From Novosphingobium sp. SG751A (GTDB taxonomy: Bacteria > Pseudomonadota > Alphaproteobacteria > Sphingomonadales > Sphingomonadaceae): a DNA stretch of 51,032 nt. Of this stretch, positions 16,264 through 24,697 are shown one piece after another. Each line of letters starts with the position of its first letter. The stretch's first letter is position 1. The translations under genes were made by a program, and so were the position numbers. The notes under the pieces are model-generated. The model was not told where the DNA came from. It saw only the letters and a list, made by a program, of their open reading frames with translations, and ran no database searches. Where the stretch lies: the NCBI RefSeq assembly GCF_013149295.1, contig NZ_JABGCB010000003.1, positions 1 through 51,032 on the forward strand, read 5' to 3'.

Positions 16264-17163
16264 ATGGGCACGTCAAAAAGCTACGGCGGACCCTCAAGCG
16301 GCCTCGTTCCATCCTTCGTGGACGACCCGACGCCGCCGACCCAGCCTCGACCTCCGGCAACAGCGCCGGTGAGTCCGAATGCACCGGGCGCGCCCGGCGG
16401 ACCGTCATTCCCGCAACCGGGACAGCCGGCAGCGCCTGCTATTCCGGGCGTTCCGAGCACGCCGTCGCGTCCGGATACGAAGGGCACCGGTAGCCTTGGT
16501 GGCGCTCGCGGTAATTTCACGCGTTTCGCAAGGACCGGCAGCCGTAGTGCGCTCGGAAGTGCGCTGTCGGGCTATGTACGCGGCAGCACCGGCGGCGCCC
16601 GACGGGCCGCGCGGCGCATGGGCTCATCCCGCGCCACAGCTAGCGGATTGTTGGGCGTTGTTCGTGACTTCCAACGTCTCGGACCAACCGAAACGCTTCG
16701 TCAACTCAACTTGGCCGGATTGGCAACGCAGCCGGCGGCAGATGTCTTCGTAGCGATTCTGGAATTTATCTGTCCACCAGGCGGCGCGGTCGACGACGCG
16801 ATCGCTCGGCAGGCGATGCTGGAGACGATCGGCGATCTTGCCGAAGCGGGGCTGGGCAGCTTCGATACACTTACGCCGGAGCAGCTCCAGGACGTCTTCC
16901 TGGACTTTATCTCGCGTTCGATCGAAGGGCGGGTGATGGCAGACCTCGGCGGGCGGGGCATTACCTTCCCTGATGACATCGCTGCCGTGGAAAGCGCCCA
17001 GGCGCAGCTTCATGATTTTGTCGAGGGCGCAACGCGCGGTCAGCTCGCCGGAAGGCTCGAAAGCCTGGAGCGTCTGTCTGACCGCGATATCGAGAATGTC
17101 GTCAACCAGATTTACGAGACGGCTTTCGAGCTGGTTGCCGTCGCCGGGGAGGCCGCAGCATGA
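16264..17163 (+). CDS. qatB: QatB
   Basis: A 299-residue protein identified mainly by position and by its N-terminus (MGTSKSYGGPSSG), which I know from QatB-type proteins. Residues 15-75 are rich in proline, glycine and serine and probably disordered; the remainder is helical (for example AVESAQAQLHDFVEG and LSDRDIENVVNQIYETAFEL). No catalytic motif is visible. It starts 4 bases after qatA stops and overlaps qatC by 4 bases (ATGA), so the operon is tightly coupled. The ATG at 16264 is chosen over an open frame running back into qatA. Confidence 0.85.
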   Translation: MGTSKSYGGPSSGLVPSFVDDPTPPTQPRPPATAPVSPNAPGAPGGPSFPQPGQPAAPAIPGVPSTPSRPDTKGTGSLGGARGNFTRFARTGSRSALGSALSGYVRGSTGGARRAARRMGSSRATASGLLGVVRDFQRLGPTETLRQLNLAGLATQPAADVFVAILEFICPPGGAVDDAIARQAMLETIGDLAEAGLGSFDTLTPEQLQDVFLDFISRSIEGRVMADLGGRGITFPDDIAAVESAQAQLHDFVEGATRGQLAGRLESLERLSDRDIENVVNQIYETAFELVAVAGEAAA

Positions 17164-18533
17164 GGCATCATACTATCATTGCGCGGCTTGGTCTGGGAGA
17201 CGGCACAAGCATTTCTCCGAGCCGTGTGGATACACAAGAGACGGAGATCAACTTCGTCGATGGCGAGTTCCGTTTGGGCTATGGGCTGGGCCAGGCGTTG
17301 GATCAACTCTGTGAGCTTGGCCTTCGCCCCTCCGAAACAGCGGTCGATCTGGCGCTTTTGGCCGCGGCGATCACTGCCGCCGATACGCGTATCTCGCGTG
17401 CCGCTGACGCACAGGACGCCTGGACCCGCGAGATCGACCTCCACTTGCCGGTATATGATGCCGCTCGCTGGCAAGGGCTGGCGCCATTGATCGCGACAAC
17501 GCTTAACTTCCTGACCGGCGACCGCTGGGGCGTCTATTTTCGTTCTCGCGCCGCCGGCGCTCGCGATCTGGCGCCCAGACCGACGAAGCTGCGCACAGCT
17601 AACCCGACAACGGTCTGCCTGTTTTCGGGCGGGCTGGACAGTTTCATTGGTGCGATCGATCTGCTCGCGCGCGGTGAGGCGCCGATGTTGGTGAGCCACT
17701 ATTGGGACGGCATCACCAGCACGCACCAAGCCTATTGCGCCGAGGTGATGAAGCGTCGCTTCGGCGGAACAACGCTTCATCACATTCGGGCAAGAGTGGG
17801 ATTTCCGACCGACACGGTGGAGCATTCTGCGGTCGAGGACACGCTGAGGGGGCGTTCATTTCTGTTCTTCTCGCTGGCGGTCATGGCGGCCGACGCGATC
17901 GGCGGCGACATGGTCGTGCATGTGCCGGAGAATGGCCTGATCTCGCTCAACGTGCCCCTGGATCCGCTCCGCCTCGGAGCACTTAGCACTCGCACGACAC
18001 ATCCGTTCTACATGGCGCGCTTCGAGGATCTACTCAAAGGCCTCGGCCTGAGCGTCCGACTGGAAAATCCCTACGCCTTCATGACGAAGGGCCAAATGGC
18101 GAAAGAATGCGCCGACATCCCGTTCCTCCGGAAAGAAGCGAAGCACACCATGTCGTGCTCGTCGCCTGGAAGTCGCCGCTACGATCCGGACCCGAATGAG
18201 AGGACCCCCAAACATTGCGGACGTTGTGTGCCGTGTCTCATCCGGCGCGCTGCGATCCTCGAGGGTTGGGGCACCGACGATACGTCGTACCGCATTCCCG
18301 ATCTTCGAGCGCAGGTCCTCGATACAAACAAGGCGGAGGGCGAGCATGTGCGCTCCTTCCAGCTTGCGCTATCGCGCCTCGCACGAAAGCCTGGGCGAGC
18401 CCGTTTCGATATTCATCGACCGGGGCCATTGATCGATCATCCTGGCAAGCTCTCCGATTATGAGGCCGTCTACGTCGCCGGCCTGCAGGAGGTCGGCAGA
18501 CTATTGCACGGCGTCCAGGCCCGTCCGCTATGA
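17160..18533 (+). CDS. qatC: QatC, QueC-like PP-loop protein
   Basis: A 457-residue protein with a PP-loop ATP pyrophosphatase motif, LFSGGLDSF (154-162), and a four-cysteine zinc site (C333 and CGRCVPC, C353/C356/C359), both hallmarks of QueC, the 7-cyano-7-deazaguanine synthase. It is about twice the length of housekeeping QueC (about 230 residues), with an N-terminal extension of ~145 residues, as expected for QatC. No other queuosine gene is nearby, which argues against a housekeeping role. The start overlaps the qatB stop (ATGA) and the end overlaps qatD (ATGATAG). Its substrate in defence is not known to me. Confidence 0.9.
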   Translation: MRHHTIIARLGLGDGTSISPSRVDTQETEINFVDGEFRLGYGLGQALDQLCELGLRPSETAVDLALLAAAITAADTRISRAADAQDAWTREIDLHLPVYDAARWQGLAPLIATTLNFLTGDRWGVYFRSRAAGARDLAPRPTKLRTANPTTVCLFSGGLDSFIGAIDLLARGEAPMLVSHYWDGITSTHQAYCAEVMKRRFGGTTLHHIRARVGFPTDTVEHSAVEDTLRGRSFLFFSLAVMAADAIGGDMVVHVPENGLISLNVPLDPLRLGALSTRTTHPFYMARFEDLLKGLGLSVRLENPYAFMTKGQMAKECADIPFLRKEAKHTMSCSSPGSRRYDPDPNERTPKHCGRCVPCLIRRAAILEGWGTDDTSYRIPDLRAQVLDTNKAEGEHVRSFQLALSRLARKPGRARFDIHRPGPLIDHPGKLSDYEAVYVAGLQEVGRLLHGVQARPL

Positions 18534-19297
18534 TAGTGACATCCAATCAATCGGCCGCGCGCTGGGTCGATTTCCACTGCCACGTCGATCTCTACAAAGA
18601 CCATTCGGCTCTTATTGCCGAATGCGATCGAGAACGCGTGGCGACGCTTGCGGTCACGACCACGCCGAAGGCTTGGCCGCGAAACCGGGAGCTTGCGGCG
18701 AAGTCGGCGCATGTCCGGATCGCCTTGGGGCTACATCCGCAGCTCGTCGCCGAACGCGAGAATGAGTTGCCGATCTTCGAGCGCTACCTCTCGGATGCAC
18801 GCTATGTAGGCGAGATTGGCCTGGACGCCGGCCCTCGCTTCTATCGGAGTTTTCCGGCACAGGAGCGGGTGTTCGAGCGCATCCTCCGCGCCTGCGCTGA
18901 ACAGGGCGGGAAGATACTAACCGTCCATAGCGTCCGCGCAGTCGGTAAAGTGCTGAATCATATTGAAAGCTCCCTGCCGCAGGACCGGGGACGCGTTGTC
19001 ATGCATTGGTTCACCGGCACGTCGGCCGAAGCCCGTCGGGCGGTCGCGCTCGGCTGCTATTTCTCGATCAACGGAGAGATGCTGCGCTCACCCAAGCACC
19101 GACAACTGGTTGGGAGTCTTCCGCTCGACCGTTTGCTGACTGAAACCGACGGGCCGTTTGTGGAGAGGGATGGGCAGCCACTCAGGCCACGCGATGTCGG
19201 CCACACGGTCGCCGAACTGGCGGAAGTTCGGAACGTTTCGGCGAAGGCCATGGAAGACGCGGTTCTCCAGAACCTAAGACATCTGGTGAGCGCGTGA
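18530..19297 (+). CDS. qatD: QatD, TatD-like metal-dependent DNase
   Basis: A 255-residue TatD-family hydrolase with all expected metal ligands: FHCH (H16, H18), GEIGLD (E95), VHS (H133), MHWFTG (H159) and LTETDGPF (D207). The TIM-barrel amidohydrolase fold of TatD acts as a 3'-5' exonuclease. In this setting it is the fourth Qat gene. It overlaps qatC at the start and the following PIN-domain gene at the end (GTGA), so it is translationally linked to both. A housekeeping TatD is possible only in principle; operon structure argues for QatD. Confidence 0.9.
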   Translation: MIVTSNQSAARWVDFHCHVDLYKDHSALIAECDRERVATLAVTTTPKAWPRNRELAAKSAHVRIALGLHPQLVAERENELPIFERYLSDARYVGEIGLDAGPRFYRSFPAQERVFERILRACAEQGGKILTVHSVRAVGKVLNHIESSLPQDRGRVVMHWFTGTSAEARRAVALGCYFSINGEMLRSPKHRQLVGSLPLDRLLTETDGPFVERDGQPLRPRDVGHTVAELAEVRNVSAKAMEDAVLQNLRHLVSA

Positions 19298-20364
19298 ACG
19301 TGCAAGGCAAACCAAACAAAGAAGGCGAACTCGTGCTGCATCTCTTAGTTGATACTTGCGTGTGGCTCGATATGGCCAAGGATTATCGCCACCAGCCGAC
19401 GCTCGCCGCTTTGGAGCAAATGATCGAAGCCGGCGAGGTTGACCTGATCTTGCCGAAGCAATCAGTTGATGAGTTTGCTCGTAACAAAGACCGTATCATC
19501 CGGGAGAGCGGGAAGAGTCTCAGTAGCACCTTCAAGCGGGTCAAGGAGGCCGTGCGGCAATTCGGCAAAGAAGAAGGCCGCGAGGAGGCCCTGGCCAGCT
19601 TGGATGATGTCGACCACCGCATCACCATACTTGGCGAGGCCGTTCACGAGAGCGTCCAGCGGATCGAGAAAATCTTTGGCCAGGCAGAAGTTATCGAGAC
19701 GAGTGACGCGGTAAAGCTTCGAGCTGCAGAGCGTGCGGTTGAAAAACGTGCACCCTTTCACAAAGATAAGAATAGCATCGGCGATGCTATTCTCATCGAG
19801 GTTTATCGCGAAACTCTGTCTGAAGCTGACAAAAGCTCGAGATACGCGTTCGTAACGCATAACAAGCACGACTTTTCTGACATGGCGCGCGACGAGCGTG
19901 AGCCGCATCCAGATCTTGCCGCCCTGTTTACAACGGGACAGTCCAGCTACTCCTTGGCCATCGGTGAAGTGCTGAACGCGTATGCGCCGGACTTCATGGA
20001 AGAGGTGAAATGGGAGTTTGAATACCGTGAGGAACCTCGCCTGCTGAGCGAGATCATGGAAGCCGAAAACCTGCTATTTCGTCAGGTGTGGTACAATCGT
20101 CATTGGAATCTTAGATCGGCGATTGAAAGCGGTAAGCACAAGGTCGTCAGCGAAGCGGAATGGAAAAAGCACCCCGAACGCCATCAGCGGACGACCGTCG
20201 ATGCCGTCTGGGAAAAGGCGTTGGCTGCTGCAAAGCGAACGGAGGACGAGGTCGGCTTGGAAAACCTTGGACCCTGGAGCGATTTTGAGTGGGGCATGCT
20301 GAGCGGCAAGCTAAGCGCTTTGCGGTGGGTGATGGGCAGCGAATGGGATTTTCTCGATACGTGA
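19294..20364 (+). CDS. PIN-like domain (DUF4935) protein, coupled to qatD
   Basis: A 356-residue protein. Residues 15-200 look like a DUF4935-type PIN nuclease domain, with the four acidic positions in place: LLVDTCVWLD (D20), QSVDEFARN (E60), NSIGDAILIE (D164) and VTHNKHDFSD (D193). A long charged helix insert lies at about 65-130. The C-terminal ~130 residues are of unknown type. The start is GTG at 19294, overlapping the qatD stop; GTG at 19300 or 19333 is also possible. I know of no PIN gene as a standard Qat part, so it may be a fifth component or a separate toxin riding on the operon. Fold call fairly sure, role inferred. Confidence 0.75.
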   Translation: MNVQGKPNKEGELVLHLLVDTCVWLDMAKDYRHQPTLAALEQMIEAGEVDLILPKQSVDEFARNKDRIIRESGKSLSSTFKRVKEAVRQFGKEEGREEALASLDDVDHRITILGEAVHESVQRIEKIFGQAEVIETSDAVKLRAAERAVEKRAPFHKDKNSIGDAILIEVYRETLSEADKSSRYAFVTHNKHDFSDMARDEREPHPDLAALFTTGQSSYSLAIGEVLNAYAPDFMEEVKWEFEYREEPRLLSEIMEAENLLFRQVWYNRHWNLRSAIESGKHKVVSEAEWKKHPERHQRTTVDAVWEKALAAAKRTEDEVGLENLGPWSDFEWGMLSGKLSALRWVMGSEWDFLDT

Positions 20365-20644
20365 CGTCGAGACTCTGGGTCGACATGGCAATGGTGAGGT
20401 GTGTCTGATAAGGTTACCGACGGTACTTTTCGGTGCTGCGTGATTTGAGTGCTTGGGCGATCGAAACTGAAAATTCGCGCGGCTGATCTCGATAGATGCC
20501 GAAATCACGCAAAAAATTTTTCGATCAAATTTACCTGAAAAATCAACATCGTAGCTTTTTGACGGCCCGCGAGTCGGCTTTTCACTCGCCTCCCAAAGAA
20601 AACCCCATATAGATCAATGCGTTAACTTGGTTTTGAACAATTGA
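20365..20644. other. AT-rich gene-free stretch at the island's right border
   Basis: About 280 bases without a gene separate the last island gene from the core genes. They are AT-richer than both sides. A perfect 10-bp inverted repeat, TGCGTGATTT (20437-20446) and AAATCACGCA (20502-20511), is separated by 55 bases and followed by an AAAAAATTTTT run. No tRNA end or obvious attachment site is present. It could hold the island end, a recombinase-binding site or promoters. Confidence 0.4.
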
Positions 20645-20794
20645 ATGGGAATGATCGGTCACGAACCGAAACCGGAAAACAAATCAGCCAGCGGGGGGAT
20701 CCCTCGCTGGCTGATTTATATGTTCGCGGGCAAAATGGCGTTGGCGATGGCCATCGTCGCGGGCGTCATCTGGTGGGCGCATCGCGCGCCCTGA
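20645..20794 (+). CDS. Small single-pass membrane protein
   Basis: A 49-residue reading frame starting ATG at 20645 (or ATG at 20651, two codons later) and ending at TGA 20792-20794. The N-terminal ~20 residues are polar (MGMIGHEPKPENKS), followed by one hydrophobic helix (WLIYMFAGKMALAMAIVAGVI-type) and a WWAHRAP end. It stops one base before the convergent gene on the other strand. The ribosome-binding site is weak. The clean hydrophilic-then-hydrophobic design suggests a real gene; function unknown. It contains a striking inverted repeat at 20681-20717. Confidence 0.5.
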   Translation: MGMIGHEPKPENKSASGGIPRWLIYMFAGKMALAMAIVAGVIWWAHRAP

Positions 20795-20795
20795 T

Positions 20796-21251
20796 TCAGC
20801 CTGCGGGATGGGCCGGAGCAGCCGGGGCCGGTGCCACCTTGGGCTTGGTATAGGGCACGAATTCGCCAAGGCCCACCGAACCGCGCCACCACATGCCCGC
20901 ACCGCCGCCGCGCGTGGCCAGTTGCACGATATCGACGCTGCACAATTGCGATCCCCAGGTCTTGGTGATCAGCACATCGTCATCGTCCAGCGATTGCGGA
21001 TAGGGCGGGCGGTTCACATAGATCGTGCCGCCCATGTCATAGACGATGGCGGTTTTGTCGATGATCGTGGTCGAACGGATCTCGGTCAGGTTGATGCAAT
21101 TGACGGGCTTGCCCGGCACGCGATCCTTGATGATCTTGGCCAGTTCCTGATCGGGGGTCAGGCGCTCGCGCGCGTTAACCGCCGGGGCGGCCAGAACGGC
21201 CAATGCGCCGCCAGCCAGAGCGGCGATGCGAAGCATGGAACGAACAGACAT
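20796..21251 (-). CDS. Hypothetical secreted protein
   Basis: A 151-residue protein with a Sec signal peptide (MLRIAALAGGALAVLAAPAVNA, cleavage likely after ANA near residue 27). The mature part has two cysteines (NCINL and QLCSVD) that could form a disulfide, an aromatic-glycine segment (GGGAGMWWRGS) and a proline/alanine-rich end. The family is not one I can name, though similar short periplasmic proteins are common in sphingomonads. The ATG at 21251 has GGAG upstream (minus-strand reading of tctcctta). It stands alone, convergent to the small membrane protein. Confidence 0.65.
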   Translation of the reverse strand: MSVRSMLRIAALAGGALAVLAAPAVNARERLTPDQELAKIIKDRVPGKPVNCINLTEIRSTTIIDKTAIVYDMGGTIYVNRPPYPQSLDDDDVLITKTWGSQLCSVDIVQLATRGGGAGMWWRGSVGLGEFVPYTKPKVAPAPAAPAHPAG

Positions 21252-21347
21252 TTTGCCTTCTCCTTAGGCCTGAAGCGCCCCCTTCAGATTGACCATTCTA
21301 CGCCCTGTCGGGGCCATCGTCTATGATTCTGGCGTCCATGATTCGGG

Positions 21348-22775
21348 TTAACCCGTGCCGCCTACGGTCAGTCCCTCGACCAGCAGTGTGGGCTGGCCCA
21401 CGCCTGCGGGCACGGACTGGCCGCCCTTGCCGCAAATGCCCACGCCTTCGTCCAGCGCCAGATCATTGCCGATGCCGGTCACACGGGTCAGCACGGAGGG
21501 CCCATCACCGATCAGCGTCGCGCCCTTGATCGGCGCGCCCAGCTTGCCATTTTCGATGCGGTAGGCCTCGGTGCAGGAAAAGACGAATTTGCCGCTGGTG
21601 ATGTCCACCTGCCCGCCGCCAAAGCTCTTGGCGAAGATGCCGTTTTTGACGCGGCTCAGCAATTCGGCGGGGTCATCATTGCCCGCGCGCATAAAGGTGT
21701 TGGTCATGCGCGGCATGGGCGCATGGGCGTAATTCTCGCGCCGTCCGTTGCCGGTGGGGGCCACGCCCATCAGCCGGGCGTTGAGGCGGTCCTGAAGATA
21801 GCCCTTGAGAATGCCATCCTCGATCAGCACATTTTCCTGAGTCGGCGTGCCTTCATCATCGACCGTGAGCGAACCGCGGCGACCCGCGATGCTGCCATCA
21901 TCGACCACGGTCACGCCGGGGGCCGCGACCCGCTCGCCCAGACGGCCCGAGAAGGCGCTGGTGCCCTTGCGGTTGAAATCGCCCTCAAGCCCGTGGCCCA
22001 CCGCCTCATGCAGCAGCACGCCCGGCCAGCCCGGCGCCAGCAGCACGGTCATTTCGCCCGCAGGCGCCGCCACCGATTCCAGATTGACCAGCGCCTGCGC
22101 CAGCGCGGCGTCAATGGCGCGGTTCCACGTTTCCGGCTTCATCAGGTCGTCGTAAAGGTAACGCCCGCCGATCCCGAAGCTGCCTGTCTCGCGCCGCCCG
22201 TTCTGTTCGGCCACGATCGAGACGTTCAAACGCACGAGCGGGCGAATGTCTGTAACGGCATCAGCATCGGCGCGCAGGATCTCCACCACCGACCACGACC
22301 CGGAAATCGAGGCCGAAACCTGCGCCACGCGCGGATCGCGGGCGCGGGCGGCAGCGTCGATCTGTTCGAGCAGCGCAACCTTGGCGGCAAATTCCACCCC
22401 GTCGAGCGGCGAGGTATCGGTGTAAAGGTGGCGGTTGGTGCGCACCGGCGGGGCGGATCGCTGGCCGCTGGCCGGATCGAGCAGCGTCAGCGTTTCGCCA
22501 GCGCGCGCAATTGCGGCGGCGGAAATCTCGTTGGCATGGGCAAAGCCGGTCATCTCGCCCGAGACCCCGCGCAGGCCGAAGCCTGCCTCGCGGCTGTAAT
22601 CGCAGGTTTTCAGCCGCCCGTCGTCGAAACCAAAGGCTTCGGACGCGATGAATTGCAGGTAAAGCTCGCCATCGTCGCATTGGGCCAATGTGCGGCCCAC
22701 CAGAGCGCGGGCCTCGTCGGGTTCAAGCTGGCCGGGACGATAGAGCAGCGAGCGGGGATCGGCAGAAAAGGTCAT
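21348..22775 (-). CDS. tldD: Metalloprotease TldD
   Basis: A 475-residue TldD-family zinc metalloprotease. The catalytic motif HEAVGHGLEGD (HExxxH type) lies at about residue 250, followed by the typical SGRLGERVAAPGVTVVDDGS, the RNARLMG-like segment (DRLNARLMGVAPTGNGRRENY) and the C-terminal GKGGQSVPAGVGQPTLLVEGLTVGG region. TldD works with TldE (PmbA) as a heterodimer that degrades unfolded peptides and processes some modified peptides. TldE is not in this window. Length and ends match the family. Confidence 0.92.
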   Translation of the reverse strand: MTFSADPRSLLYRPGQLEPDEARALVGRTLAQCDDGELYLQFIASEAFGFDDGRLKTCDYSREAGFGLRGVSGEMTGFAHANEISAAAIARAGETLTLLDPASGQRSAPPVRTNRHLYTDTSPLDGVEFAAKVALLEQIDAAARARDPRVAQVSASISGSWSVVEILRADADAVTDIRPLVRLNVSIVAEQNGRRETGSFGIGGRYLYDDLMKPETWNRAIDAALAQALVNLESVAAPAGEMTVLLAPGWPGVLLHEAVGHGLEGDFNRKGTSAFSGRLGERVAAPGVTVVDDGSIAGRRGSLTVDDEGTPTQENVLIEDGILKGYLQDRLNARLMGVAPTGNGRRENYAHAPMPRMTNTFMRAGNDDPAELLSRVKNGIFAKSFGGGQVDITSGKFVFSCTEAYRIENGKLGAPIKGATLIGDGPSVLTRVTGIGNDLALDEGVGICGKGGQSVPAGVGQPTLLVEGLTVGGTG

Positions 22776-22869
22776 GCCGTTGATATAGACCGATGCCGCC
22801 GCGGCGCAATGGCGCAGCGACGGTTATCTGACCAAGGGCGCGGCGCTTATCCCGCCAACGCCTGTCGCA

Positions 22870-23073
22870 TCAATGGTGGGCGTGCGCCTCATCCAGCACA
22901 AAGCGCTTGTCGCAATAGGGGCAGTCCACGAAGCCACGCTCGTCGATTTCGAGATAGACGCGCGGATGACCCAGCGCCGAGGGCTTGAACGTGCCATCGG
23001 TGCGGATCGCTTCGGCGCCATCGCAATGAACGCGGGTGGTGTGAACAGTGACGGTTTCGGGCTGGTCGCTCAT
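22870..23073 (-). CDS. Zinc-finger (zf-CHCC) domain protein
   Basis: A 67-residue protein of the zf-CHCC family, related to the small zinc-binding subunit of mitochondrial complex I (NDUFS6). The zinc ligands are H25 or nearby H36, then C51, C54 in [28 protein letters not shown] is characteristic. In alphaproteobacteria this small gene is often free-standing. The ATG at 23073 gives the full family length. Its stop lies about 95 bases upstream of tldD on the same strand. Confidence 0.88.
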   Translation of the reverse strand: MSDQPETVTVHTTRVHCDGAEAIRTDGTFKPSALGHPRVYLEIDERGFVDCPYCDKRFVLDEAHAHH

Positions 23074-23389
23074 GGGTCAAGGCCAGTAGCAGGAGTTTCG
23101 CGCGATTTCCAGAGCCTGCGGGCGTGTTTGTTGACTCGGAAAACAGCCCGCGCGATTTCCCCTGATATCAGCCATCCCGCCTCCTTAAGACAATTTGTTA
23201 CTTGGCTTTGCGTGATTTATCTCCTTTGCCAAACTGCATGAACCCCGTTAAGGGTGGGCGCACGGGGCCGAATTTTGCGTAAGTAAGCGTGCGAGGCCGA
23301 TGCTGGGGTCATTCCTCGCCGCTGATGGGTTGCCTGTCCCTGTGTCTTTCGACACGGAAGGGCGGCCGCATAGGTGAGGTCGAATAAGC
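23074..23389. other. Intergenic region upstream of the GT4 gene
   Basis: About 315 bases between divergently transcribed genes. I see no RNA gene or strong promoter. A repeated CGCGCGATTTCC motif occurs twice (about 23100 and 23149). GGTGAGG at about 23372 serves as ribosome-binding site for the glycosyltransferase at 23390. Confidence 0.4.
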
Positions 23390-24643
23390 ATGCGTCATGC
23401 CCATCGAGAAATGTTGATTTGTGACCTTACCCAGTCTTATGCACCCGTCGGCGGCGGCGGGGTCAGCACTTATCTACGTGAAAAGCGGCGTTATATTCTG
23501 GAACAGACCGGCCACCGGCTGATCCAGATCGTGCCCGGCCCCGAGGATCGCGTGGTCGAATGCGGGCGCCATATCTGGGTTGAGGTCGGCGCCGAACAGG
23601 TGCGCGGCAGCCCCAACTACCGCTTCATCCTGCGCACCGGCGCGGTGCGTGAAGTGCTCGAACATTTTCGGCCCGATGTGATCGAATCGCTTTGTCCGTG
23701 GGTTTTGCCATGGACGGCAATCAACTATCGCCGTGCCCATCCCGAAACCGCGTTGGTTGCCGGCTATCATACCGATTTTCCCAATGTGCATATTCACCGC
23801 GTGGGCGAGCAGCTCTTTGGCCGCCGCATGGCCGATGGCCTGCGTTCGATCGGTGTGGCCTATGCGCAAAAGACCTATGGCGCGTTCGACCGGCTCTATG
23901 CGCTCAACGATCCTGTGCGCGATCAACTGGCGCAATGGGGCATCGGCCATGTCGATGTCCTCTCGCTGGGCGTGGATACCGATCAGTTCAGTCCGGCGCG
24001 GCGCGATCCTCATTTCCGCGAAAAGCTGGGTCTGGGCGGCGATGGGCCGTTGCTCATCTATGCCGGGCGCATCGACAATGAAAAGCGCGCGCATCGGTTG
24101 GTGGAAATGTTCCGCCGCCTGCCGCCCGAAATGGGCGCGGCGATGGTCATGCTGGGCGATGGCAAATTGCGCGACCGGCTGATTCGCGACACGCGCGGGT
24201 TGCCGGTGGCGCTGCCCGGATTTGTCGATGATCGCGATGCGCTGGCGATCGCGCTGGCGTCTTCGGACATTTATGTCTCGGCGATGGCCGATGAAACTTT
24301 CGGCATTTCGGTGATCGAGGCGCAGTCGAGCGGCCTGCCCGTTGTGGGCGTGGCCAGCGGGGCGATGCCCGCGCGCGTGCCGGCGGGGCTGGGGCGGCTG
24401 GGGCCGGTGGATGATGCCGCCGCGATGGCCGATCATGTTCAGGCGCTGTGGCGCGGCGACTATCGCGCGATGGGGGCGGCCGCGCGCAACCATGTGGTCC
24501 AGCGTTTCAGTTGGAACAAGACCTTTGCCCAATTGGTGAACGAGGTCTATCCGGCGGCGATGATGCGCGCGCTGGAGCGGCGCTCGGCGGTCTATCGCTG
24601 GGCCGAACATCGGCTGCCCGAACTGGTGCGCTCGGTAGGATAA
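23390..24643 (+). CDS. GT4-family glycosyltransferase
   Basis: A 417-residue GT-B glycosyltransferase of family GT4. The acceptor half starts with LTQSYAPVGGGGVSTYL (typical glycine-rich loop), and the donor half has IYAGRIDNEKRAHRLVEMF, then MADETFGISVIEAQSSGLPVVGV with the EX7E motif (E near 301 and E near 309). This family transfers sugars from nucleotide or other activated donors to lipid or polysaccharide acceptors; a mannosyltransferase is plausible but the donor cannot be read from sequence. A second in-frame ATG at 23408 could be the true start. It is followed after 54 bases by an ABC ATPase gene. Confidence 0.85.
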   Translation: MRHAHREMLICDLTQSYAPVGGGGVSTYLREKRRYILEQTGHRLIQIVPGPEDRVVECGRHIWVEVGAEQVRGSPNYRFILRTGAVREVLEHFRPDVIESLCPWVLPWTAINYRRAHPETALVAGYHTDFPNVHIHRVGEQLFGRRMADGLRSIGVAYAQKTYGAFDRLYALNDPVRDQLAQWGIGHVDVLSLGVDTDQFSPARRDPHFREKLGLGGDGPLLIYAGRIDNEKRAHRLVEMFRRLPPEMGAAMVMLGDGKLRDRLIRDTRGLPVALPGFVDDRDALAIALASSDIYVSAMADETFGISVIEAQSSGLPVVGVASGAMPARVPAGLGRLGPVDDAAAMADHVQALWRGDYRAMGAAARNHVVQRFSWNKTFAQLVNEVYPAAMMRALERRSAVYRWAEHRLPELVRSVG

Positions 24644-24697
24644 GGGGGCTGGCTAAGTCCTGTTGCGCGTACGGCGTCAGGGGGTTAAGCAGCGCGC

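Noticed and set aside
17160..18533. Housekeeping queuosine gene queC
   Set aside because: Double length, in a qat operon, and no other queuosine genes nearby; QatC is the better call.
18530..19297. Housekeeping tatD
   Set aside because: It overlaps qatC and belongs to the Qat gene order.
1..20640. Integrase, relaxase or transfer genes of an integrative element
   Set aside because: Searched the frames by eye and found none; mobility genes, if any, lie outside the window.
20681..20717. Terminator
   Set aside because: The stem is perfect but sits inside a plausible small coding frame and is not followed by a T-run at the right place; reported as a finding instead.
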